Source: an uncultured bacterium (lineage in GTDB: Bacteria; Planctomycetota; JAJSAM01; JAJVHW01). Taken from it: 64,000 bases of DNA. Below are positions 40,716 to 50,410 of the stretch, piece after piece. A model generated the notes under the pieces. That model was given only the letters and a program-made list of their open reading frames with translations. It did no database searches and was not told where the DNA came from. The DNA lies in contig CALKVK010000031.1 in the NCBI GenBank assembly GCA_937996235.1, forward strand, positions 186,001-250,000. Reading direction: 5' to 3'. The translations under genes were made by a program, and so were the position numbers. The number at the start of each line of letters is the position of its first letter. Within the stretch, counting starts at the first letter, position 1.

Positions 40716-40740
40716 GCCGGCGGAGCGGCTGACCCGGCGC

Positions 40741-40761
40741 AGCCGCGCGCTCAGCGCGGCT
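40741..40761. terminator. Hairpin between selD and the GGDEF-like gene enclosing a stop codon
   Basis: AGCCGCGC and GCGCGGCT pair over 8 bases; the 5-base loop contains TCA, the reverse complement of the TGA stop of the minus-strand gene. It lies 26 bases after the selD stop and can end both convergent transcripts. Confidence 0.5.
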
Positions 40762-42142
40762 CGTGCGCGTCGTCGTCGTCGAGGTACGTCGTGTCGAGCT
40801 TCGGGATGACGCGGCGCGCGCCGTGCACGAGCGGCGGCACGTCGGCGTCGGCGACCTCGTCCTCGTCGGCGACCATCGGATCGTCCACGAAGCGCGCGGC
40901 GGCCTCCGAGACGAGGCCGCGGTCGTCGACGGTGCGGTCGCCGCCGTAGGAGCGCGCGCGCACGAACGCGCGGTAGGCCGCGTCGATGAGCTCCTCGAGC
41001 CGCGTGCCGTCCTCCGGCCCCGCCGCGATGCCGACGCTCATGGTGACGGCGCCGCACGGCTGCAGCGCCGCGCCGGGCCACTCCCGCTCGGTGACGTCGC
41101 GGCGCAGACGGTCGAGCTGGTCCGCGGCGAGACGGCGGTCGAGACCGGGCATCAGCGCGACGAACTCCTCGTCGGTCCAGCGGCAGACGAGGTCGCCCTC
41201 GCGGAACAGGGGACGCAGCACGTACGCGATGCCCTGCAGCAGGCGCTGCGCCTCGCCCGGGCCCTCGCGGCCGGCGTAGAGGCGGAAGTCGTCGACGGCG
41301 AACACGGCGAGCGACATCGCCTGGCCGCGCTCGCGGTTGCGGTAGAGCTGCTCGGCCGCCTCGGCGTTGAACCAGTTGCGGCTCGGCAGGCCGGTCAGCG
41401 TGTCCACGTTCTCGAGCTGCGCCGCGCGCTGCCGCGCCTCGACCGTGCGCAGCGTCGTCGCGACCGCGGTCGCGATGACGCGCAGGGCCGCGCGCGCGGA
41501 CTCGTGGCGCACCTGCAGCGCGCCGGCGCTGATGGCGCCCAGCACGTGGTCGCCGTCCACGATCGGGGCGACGGCGTCGACGCGGAAGCCGCGCGGCTCC
41601 GTCTCGTCGACGTGCTGTCGCACCAGGCTCGGCTCGCGGTCGAAGTCGGCGCGCACCATGGCCGTGCGGCGCCGGATGGCGAGTCCGACCCGTCCCATCT
41701 GCGGGGAGAGGCACGCGCCGAGCGGCCACGGGGCCTCGCGGCTCGCCGCCGTCGCGGCCAGCACGTACTGCTTGCCGGCGCGCTCCGGGTCCAGGAACAC
41801 CATCCACTGCCCCGGTCCGAGCACGCGCTCGATGGCGCGGCCCGCCGCGTCGCCGAGGTCCCGGCGCGTCTTGGCGGCGCAGACGGCGTCGATCGCGGGG
41901 GCCAGGTCGGCGAGGAGCGTCGCGAGGCGGTCGGGCTCGCCCGTCAGGTCCTCGCGCACGCCTGCCAGCTCACGCTCCGCCGTCTCCGCACGCTCCGCCT
42001 CCTGCCGCGCGAGGCGCGCGGACAGGTCGGCCTGGCGCACGCGGCGCCGCGCGTACGCCACCGCCAGGACGGCGACGGCGAACGACAGCACGGCGAGCGC
42101 GAGCAGCGCGATCGGCGGACCGGCTCCGGCGGGATCGGGCAC
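40751..42142 (-). CDS. GAF/GGDEF-like membrane protein with degenerate signature
   Basis: 463 residues from a GTG start. One N-terminal membrane helix (residues 9-29), a coiled segment (30-70), a GAF-like domain (about 75-235; FLDPERAGKQYVLAA, then VAPIVDGDHVLGAISAG), and a GGDEF-type domain (about 245-400; DTLTGLPSRNWFNAEA is its usual opening). The active-site signature reads RWTDEEFVALMPG instead of GGDEF, so both glycines are lost and the enzyme is probably not a normal diguanylate cyclase. The acidic C-terminal tail is unusual. It could sense nucleotide or another ligand. Confidence 0.78.
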   Translation of the reverse strand: MPDPAGAGPPIALLALAVLSFAVAVLAVAYARRRVRQADLSARLARQEAERAETAERELAGVREDLTGEPDRLATLLADLAPAIDAVCAAKTRRDLGDAAGRAIERVLGPGQWMVFLDPERAGKQYVLAATAASREAPWPLGACLSPQMGRVGLAIRRRTAMVRADFDREPSLVRQHVDETEPRGFRVDAVAPIVDGDHVLGAISAGALQVRHESARAALRVIATAVATTLRTVEARQRAAQLENVDTLTGLPSRNWFNAEAAEQLYRNRERGQAMSLAVFAVDDFRLYAGREGPGEAQRLLQGIAYVLRPLFREGDLVCRWTDEEFVALMPGLDRRLAADQLDRLRRDVTEREWPGAALQPCGAVTMSVGIAAGPEDGTRLEELIDAAYRAFVRARSYGGDRTVDDRGLVSEAAARFVDDPMVADEDEVADADVPPLVHGARRVIPKLDTTYLDDDDAHEPR

Positions 42143-42179
42143 TACGGGATCTCCACGGACGGCGGGGCGTCTCCCCCGG

Positions 42180-42198
42180 CATTCCCGTTTCGGGAATG
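42180..42198. repeat. Perfect inverted repeat between serS and the GGDEF-like gene
   Basis: CATTCCCG and CGGGAATG pair around TTT in the 93-base gap between two minus-strand genes. It could be a serS terminator or an operator for the downstream gene. Confidence 0.45.
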
Positions 42199-42235
42199 GC
42201 GGTGCGCCGCCTTGAGGAGTCCTGTCGAGGACCGG

Positions 42236-43507
42236 TCAGGCGCGGATCTCGGTGCGCCAGCCCATGTAGGGGCGCAGCACGTCCGGGATCTCGACGCTGC
42301 CGTCCTCGCGCTGGTAGTTCTCGAGCACCCCGACGATCACCCGCGGCAGCGCGAGCCCGGAGCCGTTGAGCGTGTGGACGTGCTCCGGCTTGCCCCCTTC
42401 GCGGCGGAAGCGGATGCCGGCCCGACGCGCCTGGAAGTCGCCGAACGTGGAGACGGAGCTCACCTCGAGCCAGCGTCCGCAGCCCGGCGCCCAGACCTCG
42501 AGGTCGTACGTGCGCGCCGAGCCGAACGACATGTCGCCCGTGCAGAGCTCCAGCACGCGGTAGTGCAGGCCGAGGTTGCGCAGCACGGACTCCGCGTGCT
42601 CGCGGATGCGCAGCAGCTCGGCGTCGCTCTCCTCGGGCAGCGTGTAGACCATCAGCTCCACCTTGTGGAACTGGTGCATGCGGATCAGCCCGCGCGTGTC
42701 CGCGCCCGCGGCCCCCGCCTCGCGGCGGAAGCATGGCGAGAACGCCGTGTAGCGGATCGGCAGCTCGGCCTGCGTCAGGATCTCGCGCGCGTGGACGTTC
42801 GTGAGCGGCACCTCGGCGGTGGGGATCAGCCAGAGGTCGTCGTCGCGGCAGCGGTACATCTCCGCCTCGAGCTTCGGGAGCTGGCTCGAACCCTCGAGCG
42901 ACGTGCCGAGCACGAGGTACGGCACCCCCACCTCGCGGTAGCCGTGCTCCCGCGTGTGCAGGTCGAGCATGTAGTTGACGAGCGCGCGCTCGAGCTGCGC
43001 GAGTTGCCCGGAGAGCAGCGAGAAGCCGGAGCCCGCGACCTTCGCCGCGCGCTTCGCGTCGAGCATCCCCAGGTCGGCGCCGAGGTCCCAGTGCGCCTTC
43101 GGCCGGAAGCTCTGCTCGCGCGGCGCGCCCCACGTCGCGACGACGACGTTCTGCTCCGACCCCGTGCCGACGGGGACGTCGTCGAGCGGCAGGTTCGGCA
43201 GGCGCATGAGGATGCGCATCAGGTCGGACCGCAGGCGGTCCTTGCGCTCCTCGAGCTGCTTCTTCTTCGGGTCGATCTCCGCGGACTCCGCGCGCAGCGC
43301 CTCGATGTCCTCGCCGGCGCGCTTGCGCTTCCCGATCTCCTCGGAGAGACGGTTCTTCCGCGCGTTCAGCTGCTCGAGCTCGGTGACGACCTCGCTGCCT
43401 TCCCGATCGAGCTGGAGGAACCAGTCGATGTCGGCCACCTCGCCCTTGGCGAGGAGGCCGCGCCGGACGCGCTCCGGGTCGCGACGGATGAGGCCGGGAT
43501 CGAGCAT
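42236..43507 (-). CDS. serS: Seryl-tRNA synthetase
   Basis: 423 residues, normal length. An N-terminal coiled-coil arm (residues about 30-105) contains LNARKNRLSEEIGKRKRAG. The class II catalytic core has TAEVPLTN, motif 2 FSPCFRREAGAAG and motif 3 NGSGLALPRVIVGVLEN. It charges tRNA-Ser and also tRNA-Sec in Sec-decoding bacteria, which matters because selD lies 1.5 kb away. It is divergent from tatD, with 83 bases between the starts. Confidence 0.97.
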   Translation of the reverse strand: MLDPGLIRRDPERVRRGLLAKGEVADIDWFLQLDREGSEVVTELEQLNARKNRLSEEIGKRKRAGEDIEALRAESAEIDPKKKQLEERKDRLRSDLMRILMRLPNLPLDDVPVGTGSEQNVVVATWGAPREQSFRPKAHWDLGADLGMLDAKRAAKVAGSGFSLLSGQLAQLERALVNYMLDLHTREHGYREVGVPYLVLGTSLEGSSQLPKLEAEMYRCRDDDLWLIPTAEVPLTNVHAREILTQAELPIRYTAFSPCFRREAGAAGADTRGLIRMHQFHKVELMVYTLPEESDAELLRIREHAESVLRNLGLHYRVLELCTGDMSFGSARTYDLEVWAPGCGRWLEVSSVSTFGDFQARRAGIRFRREGGKPEHVHTLNGSGLALPRVIVGVLENYQREDGSVEIPDVLRPYMGWRTEIRA

Positions 43508-43590
43508 CGCCGCAGGTTCGCGTGCCGCCGGGGGTTCCGCGGAGAAATGCGAAGGGAGCCCCCGGCGCCGTGTTCTCCTCTCCCGGCCGG

Positions 43591-44399
43591 ATGCGCGGCA
43601 CGGAGGGACCTGCCATCATCGACTCGCACGCGCACGTCGACGCGCGCCAGTTCGACGCCGACCGCGACGACGTGCTGGCACGGGCGCGGGCGGCCGGACT
43701 CGCGCTGCTCGTGAACGTCGGGTGCGACGTCGCGAGCTCCCGGCGCAGCGTGGAGCTCGCCGAGCGCCACCCCGACGTGCTCGCCACGGTGGGCATCCAC
43801 CCGCACGAGGCGGCGCGCACGGGCGAGGACGACTGGTCCGCGATCGAGGCGCTCGCCGCGCACCCGCGGGTCGTCGCCGTCGGCGAGTGCGGCCTCGACC
43901 GGGGGCCGTGGAACGACGCGCCGCTCGAGCTGCAGGAGCGCCTGCTGCGGCGCCACGTCGGGCTGTCGCGGCGCACGGGGCTGCCGCTCGTGATCCACAA
44001 CCGCGACACCTTCCCCGACCTCTTCCGCATCCTCGAGGACGAGACGCGTCTCGGGGGGCCCCTCGCGGGCGTCATGCACTGCTTCTCGGGCGGGCCGGAC
44101 GAGGCGCGGCGCTGCCTCGACCTCGGCTTCCACCTCAGCTTCTCGGGAGTGCTGACGTTCAAGAACGCCGACGCGCTGCGCGAGGCCGCGCGCATCGCGC
44201 CGCTCGACCGGGTGTTCGTCGAGACGGACTGCCCGTACCTGACGCCGGAGCCGCACCGCGGGCGGCGCAACGAGCCGGCGTACGTCGTGCACACCGCGCG
44301 GCGCCTCGCCGACGTGCTGGGCGTCCCGCACGACGCGCTCGAGCGCGCGACCGACGCCAACGTGCGGCGGCTCTTCCGTCCGCGCGGGGAGGCCGCCGC

Positions 44400-44403
<4 letters not shown>
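43591..44403 (+). CDS. tatD: TatD-family metal-dependent hydrolase
   Basis: 270 residues. Metal-site motifs are IDSHAHVD (HxH), GECGLD, HNRD, MHCFSGG and ETDCPYLTPEP, the standard TatD set. TatD enzymes are 3'-5' DNases acting on single-stranded DNA and RNA; D-aminoacyl-tRNA deacylase and quality-control roles are also reported. The ATG at 43591 was chosen because it stands close before the HxH strand, though the frame is open upstream. The 3' end overlaps the moxR start (ATGA). Confidence 0.92.
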
Positions 44404-45383
<980 letters not shown>

Positions 45384-45436
45384 CGCACGCGACGGGGCTG
45401 CTGGGCGCGGCCCCGGGCGTGGGGTAGCGTTCGTCC

Positions 45437-45919
45437 GTGGGCGAGATCGACCTGGCCGTCCTGAAGCGCCTCGTGCGCGAGCTCGACAGCGACGACGCGT
45501 TCACGCGGCGCGACGCGATCGAGCGGCTGGCGATCCTGACGCAGCAGCGCCTCGACTACCGCTGGAGCGCCGAGTCCGACGAGCGCCGCCGCGCGATCAA
45601 GCGCTGGCAGCGCTGGCTCGCGCGCGAGGAGCGCGAGCGCCGCGGGCGGAGCGTGCAGACGACGATCCAGATCCTCGCGGGCGCGCCCATCGACAAGGCC
45701 GCGCTCGAGGAGGCGCTGAAGGGGCTGCCGCCCGCGCAGAAGAAGGCGCTGATGGCGCAGGTGCTCGCGAAGGTGACGGGTCAGGCCGCGGCGGCCCTCC
45801 CCCACCTGCCCGTCTGCGAGCAGTGCGGGCTGCGCCCCGCGACCGCGCAGGTGACCGCGCTCGAGCCCGACGGCACGTACAGCCAGCGCCGGCTGTGCGA
45901 GCCGTGCGTCCACGGCTGA
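45437..45919 (+). CDS. Small protein with C-terminal McsA-like zinc knuckle
   Basis: 160 residues from GTG 45437. Residues 1-110 are helical and highly charged (a HEAT-like RRDAIERLAILTQQ and ALKGLPPAQKKALMAQVLAK). The end CEQCGLRPATAQVTALEPD, then RRLCEPC, follows the Cys-X2-Cys...Cys-X2-Cys pattern of the McsA/UVR-type N-terminal zinc site. In McsA that site helps arginine kinase/Clp regulation; here it is at the C terminus and the UVR motif is not seen. It lies between moxR and the VIT/VWA gene. Confidence 0.65.
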   Translation: MGEIDLAVLKRLVRELDSDDAFTRRDAIERLAILTQQRLDYRWSAESDERRRAIKRWQRWLAREERERRGRSVQTTIQILAGAPIDKAALEEALKGLPPAQKKALMAQVLAKVTGQAAAALPHLPVCEQCGLRPATAQVTALEPDGTYSQRRLCEPCVHG

Positions 45920-45999
45920 GACGCGCGGCACGCTTTCGCGGGGAGCCGGGAACCGGCGGCGGGCGAGTGCGTCCAAGGGGGCGCACACGGAGACCCGCC

Positions 46000-48309
46000 A
46001 TGCCGCACCGCACCCCCGCCCGTCGCGTCGCCCGCCCCGTCGTCCGTCGTCTCGCCGCGCTGGGCGCGCTCCTGCTCTGCGCCTTCGCGGCGCTGCCCGC
46101 GCGCGCGGACGGGCTGATCGTCATCGAGCCGCACCCGCCGGAGCGCCCGGACCTGCGGAACGTCCCGCTCGCGGTGAAGTACCACCGGGTGAGCGTGAGC
46201 GTCGAGGGCCGCGTCGCCGTGACGGACGTGGACCAGGTGTTCGTGAACCACAACCCGCGGCGCGTCGAGGGCACGTACCTGTTCCCGCTGCCCGAGGGCG
46301 CCGCGATCGACCGCTTCGGCATGTGGGTGGACGGCGTGGAGCTGACGGCCGAGCTGCTCGACGCCGGCCGGGCGCGCGGCATCTACGAGGAGATCGTGCG
46401 ACGACAGCAGGACCCGGCGCTGCTCGAGTACGCAGGGCAGTCGCTGTTCAAGGCGCGCATCTTCCCGATCGAGCCGAACTCCGAGAAGCGCGTGCGCATC
46501 CGCTACGCGGAGCTCCTGCCCGCCGACAACGGCACGGTGGCGTACCGCTACCCGCTGAACACGGAGAAGTTCTCGAGCCGCCCGCTCGAGAACGTCAGCG
46601 TCTCGGTGGACATCCGCGACGACGCGCCCATCACGGCCGTCTTCAGCCCGAGCCACGCGATCGACGTGCCGACCGGTCCGAGCGACCACGTGCGCGTGGG
46701 TTGGGAGGCGCGCGACGTCCGGCCCGACCGCGACTTCCTGCTGTACTGGCGGCCGACCCGCAAGGACGTCGGCGTCAGCCTGGTGACGTACCGCACCGGG
46801 ACCGAGCCGGGCACCTTCCTGCTCGTGCTCGCGCCGAGTCCCGCGAACGAGGAGGCGCCGCTGCCGAAGGACGTCGTGCTCGTGCTCGACACGTCCGGGA
46901 GCATGGCCGGCGCGAAGATGGACCAGGCGCGCGCCGCGCTGCGCTACTGCCTGCGGAGTCTCGGTCCGGACGACCGCTTCGCCGTCGTGCCGTTCGCCAC
47001 CGAGCCGCGCCCCTTCCGCGACGCGCTCGTGCCCGCCGACGCCGCGACTCGCGCGGCGGCCGAGGCGTTCGTCGACGGACTCGTCGCGCGCGGCGGCACG
47101 GCGATCGACGACGCCCTGCGCACGGCGCTCGGCATGCTGAAGGCGCGCGACGCGGCCACGGCGGCGCAGCGACCGGCGGTGCTGCTCTTCGTGACCGACG
47201 GACTGCCGACGATCGGCGTCACCGACGCCGACGCGATCGTGCAGCGCGCGCAGGCGGCCGTCACGGGCGCACGCGTGTTCGCGTTCGGCGTCGGCAACGA
47301 CGTCAACACGCGGCTGCTCGACCGCCTCGCGCTCGAGAACCGCGGGGCGCGCGACTACGTGGCGGAGACCGAGAGCATCGAGGAGAAGGTCTCGAACCTC
47401 TACACGAAGCTCGCGAAGCCGGCGCTGACGGACCTCGAGCTCACCGTCGAGGGCGTGGGCGCGTCGGCCGTGCACCCGCGCGCGCTCGGCGACCTGTTCC
47501 ACGGCAGCGAGCTGCTCGTCGTCGGACGCTACGAGAAGCCCGGCACCGCGGTCGTGCGGCTGCGCGGCAAGGTGCGCGGCGTGCCGCGCGAGATCGTCGA
47601 GGAGCTGCGGATGCCGGAGACGGCCCCCGCGCACGCGTTCCTGCCGCGCCTCTGGGCCGTGCGGCGCGTCGGGTTCCTGCTCGACGAGATCCGCCTCCAC
47701 GGCGAGACCGCGGAGATGCGCGAGGAGGTCGTGCGGCTCGCGAAGGAGCACGGCATCGTGACGCCGTACACGAGCTACCTCATCCTCGAGGACGACGCGC
47801 GCAACACCGCCGGCAGCGGACCGCGATCGGGCGACGACCGCACGGGCGGGTTCTTCGGCGACGGCGGCGCCGACGGCGGCGCGGGCGGCACGCCGCGGCC
47901 GCCGGAGGCGCCGGCCGCCGAGGCGGCGGCTCGCGACCGCCTGCGCGACGCGGCGGACGACGCCGAGGAGGGGCGCCGCTCGGAGACCGGCAAGAGCGCG
48001 GTCGAGGTCTCGCGCGAGCTGAAGGACCTCGACGGCTACCGCGGCGAGCGCGACGCCGAGGCGCTCGGACGCGCGGGCGGCAAGGAGCTCGTGCGCCACG
48101 TCGGCGGGCGCACGTTCGTCGCGCGGCGCGGCGTCTGGTGGGAGCACACGCTCGACGTGCGCGCGGAGCGCTCGCGCGTCGAGTGCCTCTCGGACGCGTG
48201 CTTCGCGCTGCTGCGCGAGCACCCGTGGCTGGCGAAGCTCGTCGCGCTCGGCAACGTCGTCGTCGAGGTCGACGGGCGGACGATCGAGTTCTACCGCGCG
48301 GAGCGCTGA
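46000..48309 (+). CDS. Secreted VIT and VWA domain protein
   Basis: 769 residues. Signal peptide to about residue 36. VIT domain about 45-175 (TYLFPLPEGAAIDRFGMWVD, then RIFPIEPNSEKRVRIRY). VWA domain about 285-450 with a full MIDAS: DTSGSM, a Thr-Gly-type loop near GGTAIDDAL and VTDGLP. A Gly-rich acidic linker (about 600-650) precedes a C-terminal domain of about 110 residues with two cysteines. VIT/VWA proteins resemble inter-alpha-trypsin inhibitor heavy chains and are envelope-located in bacteria; MoxR may act on it. GGAGA is before the ATG. Confidence 0.88.
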   Translation: MPHRTPARRVARPVVRRLAALGALLLCAFAALPARADGLIVIEPHPPERPDLRNVPLAVKYHRVSVSVEGRVAVTDVDQVFVNHNPRRVEGTYLFPLPEGAAIDRFGMWVDGVELTAELLDAGRARGIYEEIVRRQQDPALLEYAGQSLFKARIFPIEPNSEKRVRIRYAELLPADNGTVAYRYPLNTEKFSSRPLENVSVSVDIRDDAPITAVFSPSHAIDVPTGPSDHVRVGWEARDVRPDRDFLLYWRPTRKDVGVSLVTYRTGTEPGTFLLVLAPSPANEEAPLPKDVVLVLDTSGSMAGAKMDQARAALRYCLRSLGPDDRFAVVPFATEPRPFRDALVPADAATRAAAEAFVDGLVARGGTAIDDALRTALGMLKARDAATAAQRPAVLLFVTDGLPTIGVTDADAIVQRAQAAVTGARVFAFGVGNDVNTRLLDRLALENRGARDYVAETESIEEKVSNLYTKLAKPALTDLELTVEGVGASAVHPRALGDLFHGSELLVVGRYEKPGTAVVRLRGKVRGVPREIVEELRMPETAPAHAFLPRLWAVRRVGFLLDEIRLHGETAEMREEVVRLAKEHGIVTPYTSYLILEDDARNTAGSGPRSGDDRTGGFFGDGGADGGAGGTPRPPEAPAAEAAARDRLRDAADDAEEGRRSETGKSAVEVSRELKDLDGYRGERDAEALGRAGGKELVRHVGGRTFVARRGVWWEHTLDVRAERSRVECLSDACFALLREHPWLAKLVALGNVVVEVDGRTIEFYRAER

Positions 48310-48337
48310 CGCTCCGCCGGGCGTGCGCCGCGCGGCG

Positions 48338-50410
48338 TCACTCGACCGTGCGGCGCACGCCGGGCGTCGGCCCGCCGTGCACCCAGAGCAGCTCCTCCTC
48401 GGAGGCGCTCCAGCCCAGCTTGCGCGCGCCGTCCTCGAACTCGGCCGCGCCCGGCTGCCGCATCACGTTCAGGAAGCGCGCGACGTAGAGGTACGGCTTG
48501 AAGAGCCGGCGCGCCTTGCCGATCTCGAACGCGCGCGAGAGGTACGCCTCGCTGCGCCGCAGGTCCCCCGCCTCGAACCACCACCAGCCGAGCGTCAGCA
48601 GCGCCTCGACCTCGCCGCGCTCCGCCTCCGCGTCGATCAGTCGCTGGAGCGCGCGGTCGGCGCCCTCGACGTCGCCGCGCTTCTTCAGGATGCGCGCGCC
48701 GGCCATGTCGTAGAGGTCGGCGCCGTCCGGGTCGATGCTGCGGCACGCGTCGAGTTCCGCAACCGCCTCGTCGTAGCGCTCGAGCATGGTGAGCGCCAAC
48801 GCGGCGAGGAAGCGCGGGCGCGAGAACTCGTGGCCGATCACGTCGCTCGCGGCGCGGTACGCGGCCAGCGCGTGTTCGTAGTCGGCCGGGTCCTTGGTCA
48901 GCTCGACGCGCGTCATGCGCGCGTTGCCGATGTTGAGCTGCAGCAGGTACCAGCGCGGGTGCAGGCGGTCGGCCGTCGCGTACTCCTCGAGCGCGCGGTC
49001 GAGCAGCGGGAGCGCATCGACGGGCGCGCGCCCGTGCGCGTCGTCGTGGAGCGCCGTGCCGAGGTTCATGTGGGCCCACGCACTGCGCGGCGCGCGCTCG
49101 ACGGCGTGCGTCCAGAGCGTCAGGTCGTCGCGCCACTCGAGCGAGCGCTGCGCGGTGCCGGCGCAGAGCGCCGCGAAGACGACTCCGAATGCCGGGAGGA
49201 CGAGCGCGCCGCGCCCCGTCGCACGCAGCGCCCGCGCGACGCGCGCGAGACCCGCGCCGCCGAGCAGCGCGACGGCGATGCCCGGCAGGTAGAGCCGGTG
49301 CTCGTTCATCACGACGTTCAACGGCACGAGCACGCTCGGCGCGAGGAAGACCCAGAACCAGCCGGCGCAGAGCGGCAGCAGGCGGCGTCCGCGCAGCGCG
49401 GCGACGACGGCAACGGCAGCGAGCGCGACGTGCGTGACGAGCGCGACGACGACGGAGGCCGTGACCGACGTGACGATCCGCACGTCGTGGTCGATCGAGA
49501 GCCGCACGGGTCGGAGCAGCACCTGGTAGTAGAGGACGACGACGCGCGCCTGCGTCCACGCGTTCTGGACGAGCGTGCGCTGTCCGCCGATCTGCACGTC
49601 GGCGTTCTCGACGGGCGTGACGACGCGCAGCGGCGGCACGGCGAACTCGATGAACGTGCGGCGCAGCGCCAGCACGACGACGAGCGGCACGGCGTACAGC
49701 GCGCCGAACGCGACGGCGCGCCCGACACGCCGCCGCCATCCGCCGTCCGCGAGCAGGAGCTCCAGCCAGGCCACGGACACGCAGAAGAGCGCCGTCGTCT
49801 CCTTCGACGCGACGGCGAGACCGGAGAGCACGGCGGCCGCCGCGTACCAGGCCGCCGCGCCCCGCGGCGCCTCGCGTCCGCGCAGGTGGCAGAGCAGCGC
49901 GCACAGCAGCACGGCCGCCGCGACACTCTCCGAGCGCGCCGACGGGTAGTTCACGACCTCGCTGAACGCCGGATGCACGGCGAACAGGAGCGCGGCGAGT
50001 CCGGCCGCGGCGTCCCCGAGCCGCAGCCGCAGCGCGACGCGCCAGATCACCAGCGCGTTCAGCGCGTGGAGCAGCGCGTTCGTGAACACGAAGCCGGGGC
50101 CGAACAGACCGTCGCCCGTGAGCAGCTTCCAGACCTGGAAGTCGAGCGTGTGCACGCACATCTCGACGGGTCGGTACATCGCGTTCGGCGGCTCGCCGCT
50201 CCAGAGCGACGCGTCCACGAAGTAGCGCAGGCGCAGCACGTTGCCGATGTCGGCGAGCGCCGGGTTGCGGACCAGGTGGTGGCCGTCGTCGAAGTGGAAC
50301 CCGCCGTTCACGATGCCCGGCAGGTACACGAGCAGGGTCGCGACGACGATCCCGAGCGCGACGAGCACGCGGCGCGGCGGCGGCGCGGCGGGAGTCGGGC
50401 GCGTCGTCAT
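48338..50410 (-). CDS. Multi-spanning membrane protein with C-terminal TPRs (TMTC-like glycosyltransferase)
   Basis: 690 residues. About ten to twelve membrane helices fill residues 15-420. An early periplasmic loop has GGFHFDDGHHLVRNPA with an acidic Asp-Asp pair as in PMT/GT-C enzymes. The C-terminal 260 residues hold tetratricopeptide repeats (AWAHMNLGTALHDDA, then LLQLNIGNARMTRVE and DLYDMAGARILKKRGDVEGA). This is the TMTC-like architecture of GT-C O-mannosyltransferases. The start overlaps the stop of the GT4 gene, so the two are coupled. Glycan type is unknown; GDP-mannose metabolism next door (gmd) fits. Confidence 0.78.
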   Translation of the reverse strand: MTTRPTPAAPPPRRVLVALGIVVATLLVYLPGIVNGGFHFDDGHHLVRNPALADIGNVLRLRYFVDASLWSGEPPNAMYRPVEMCVHTLDFQVWKLLTGDGLFGPGFVFTNALLHALNALVIWRVALRLRLGDAAAGLAALLFAVHPAFSEVVNYPSARSESVAAAVLLCALLCHLRGREAPRGAAAWYAAAAVLSGLAVASKETTALFCVSVAWLELLLADGGWRRRVGRAVAFGALYAVPLVVVLALRRTFIEFAVPPLRVVTPVENADVQIGGQRTLVQNAWTQARVVVLYYQVLLRPVRLSIDHDVRIVTSVTASVVVALVTHVALAAVAVVAALRGRRLLPLCAGWFWVFLAPSVLVPLNVVMNEHRLYLPGIAVALLGGAGLARVARALRATGRGALVLPAFGVVFAALCAGTAQRSLEWRDDLTLWTHAVERAPRSAWAHMNLGTALHDDAHGRAPVDALPLLDRALEEYATADRLHPRWYLLQLNIGNARMTRVELTKDPADYEHALAAYRAASDVIGHEFSRPRFLAALALTMLERYDEAVAELDACRSIDPDGADLYDMAGARILKKRGDVEGADRALQRLIDAEAERGEVEALLTLGWWWFEAGDLRRSEAYLSRAFEIGKARRLFKPYLYVARFLNVMRQPGAAEFEDGARKLGWSASEEELLWVHGGPTPGVRRTVE

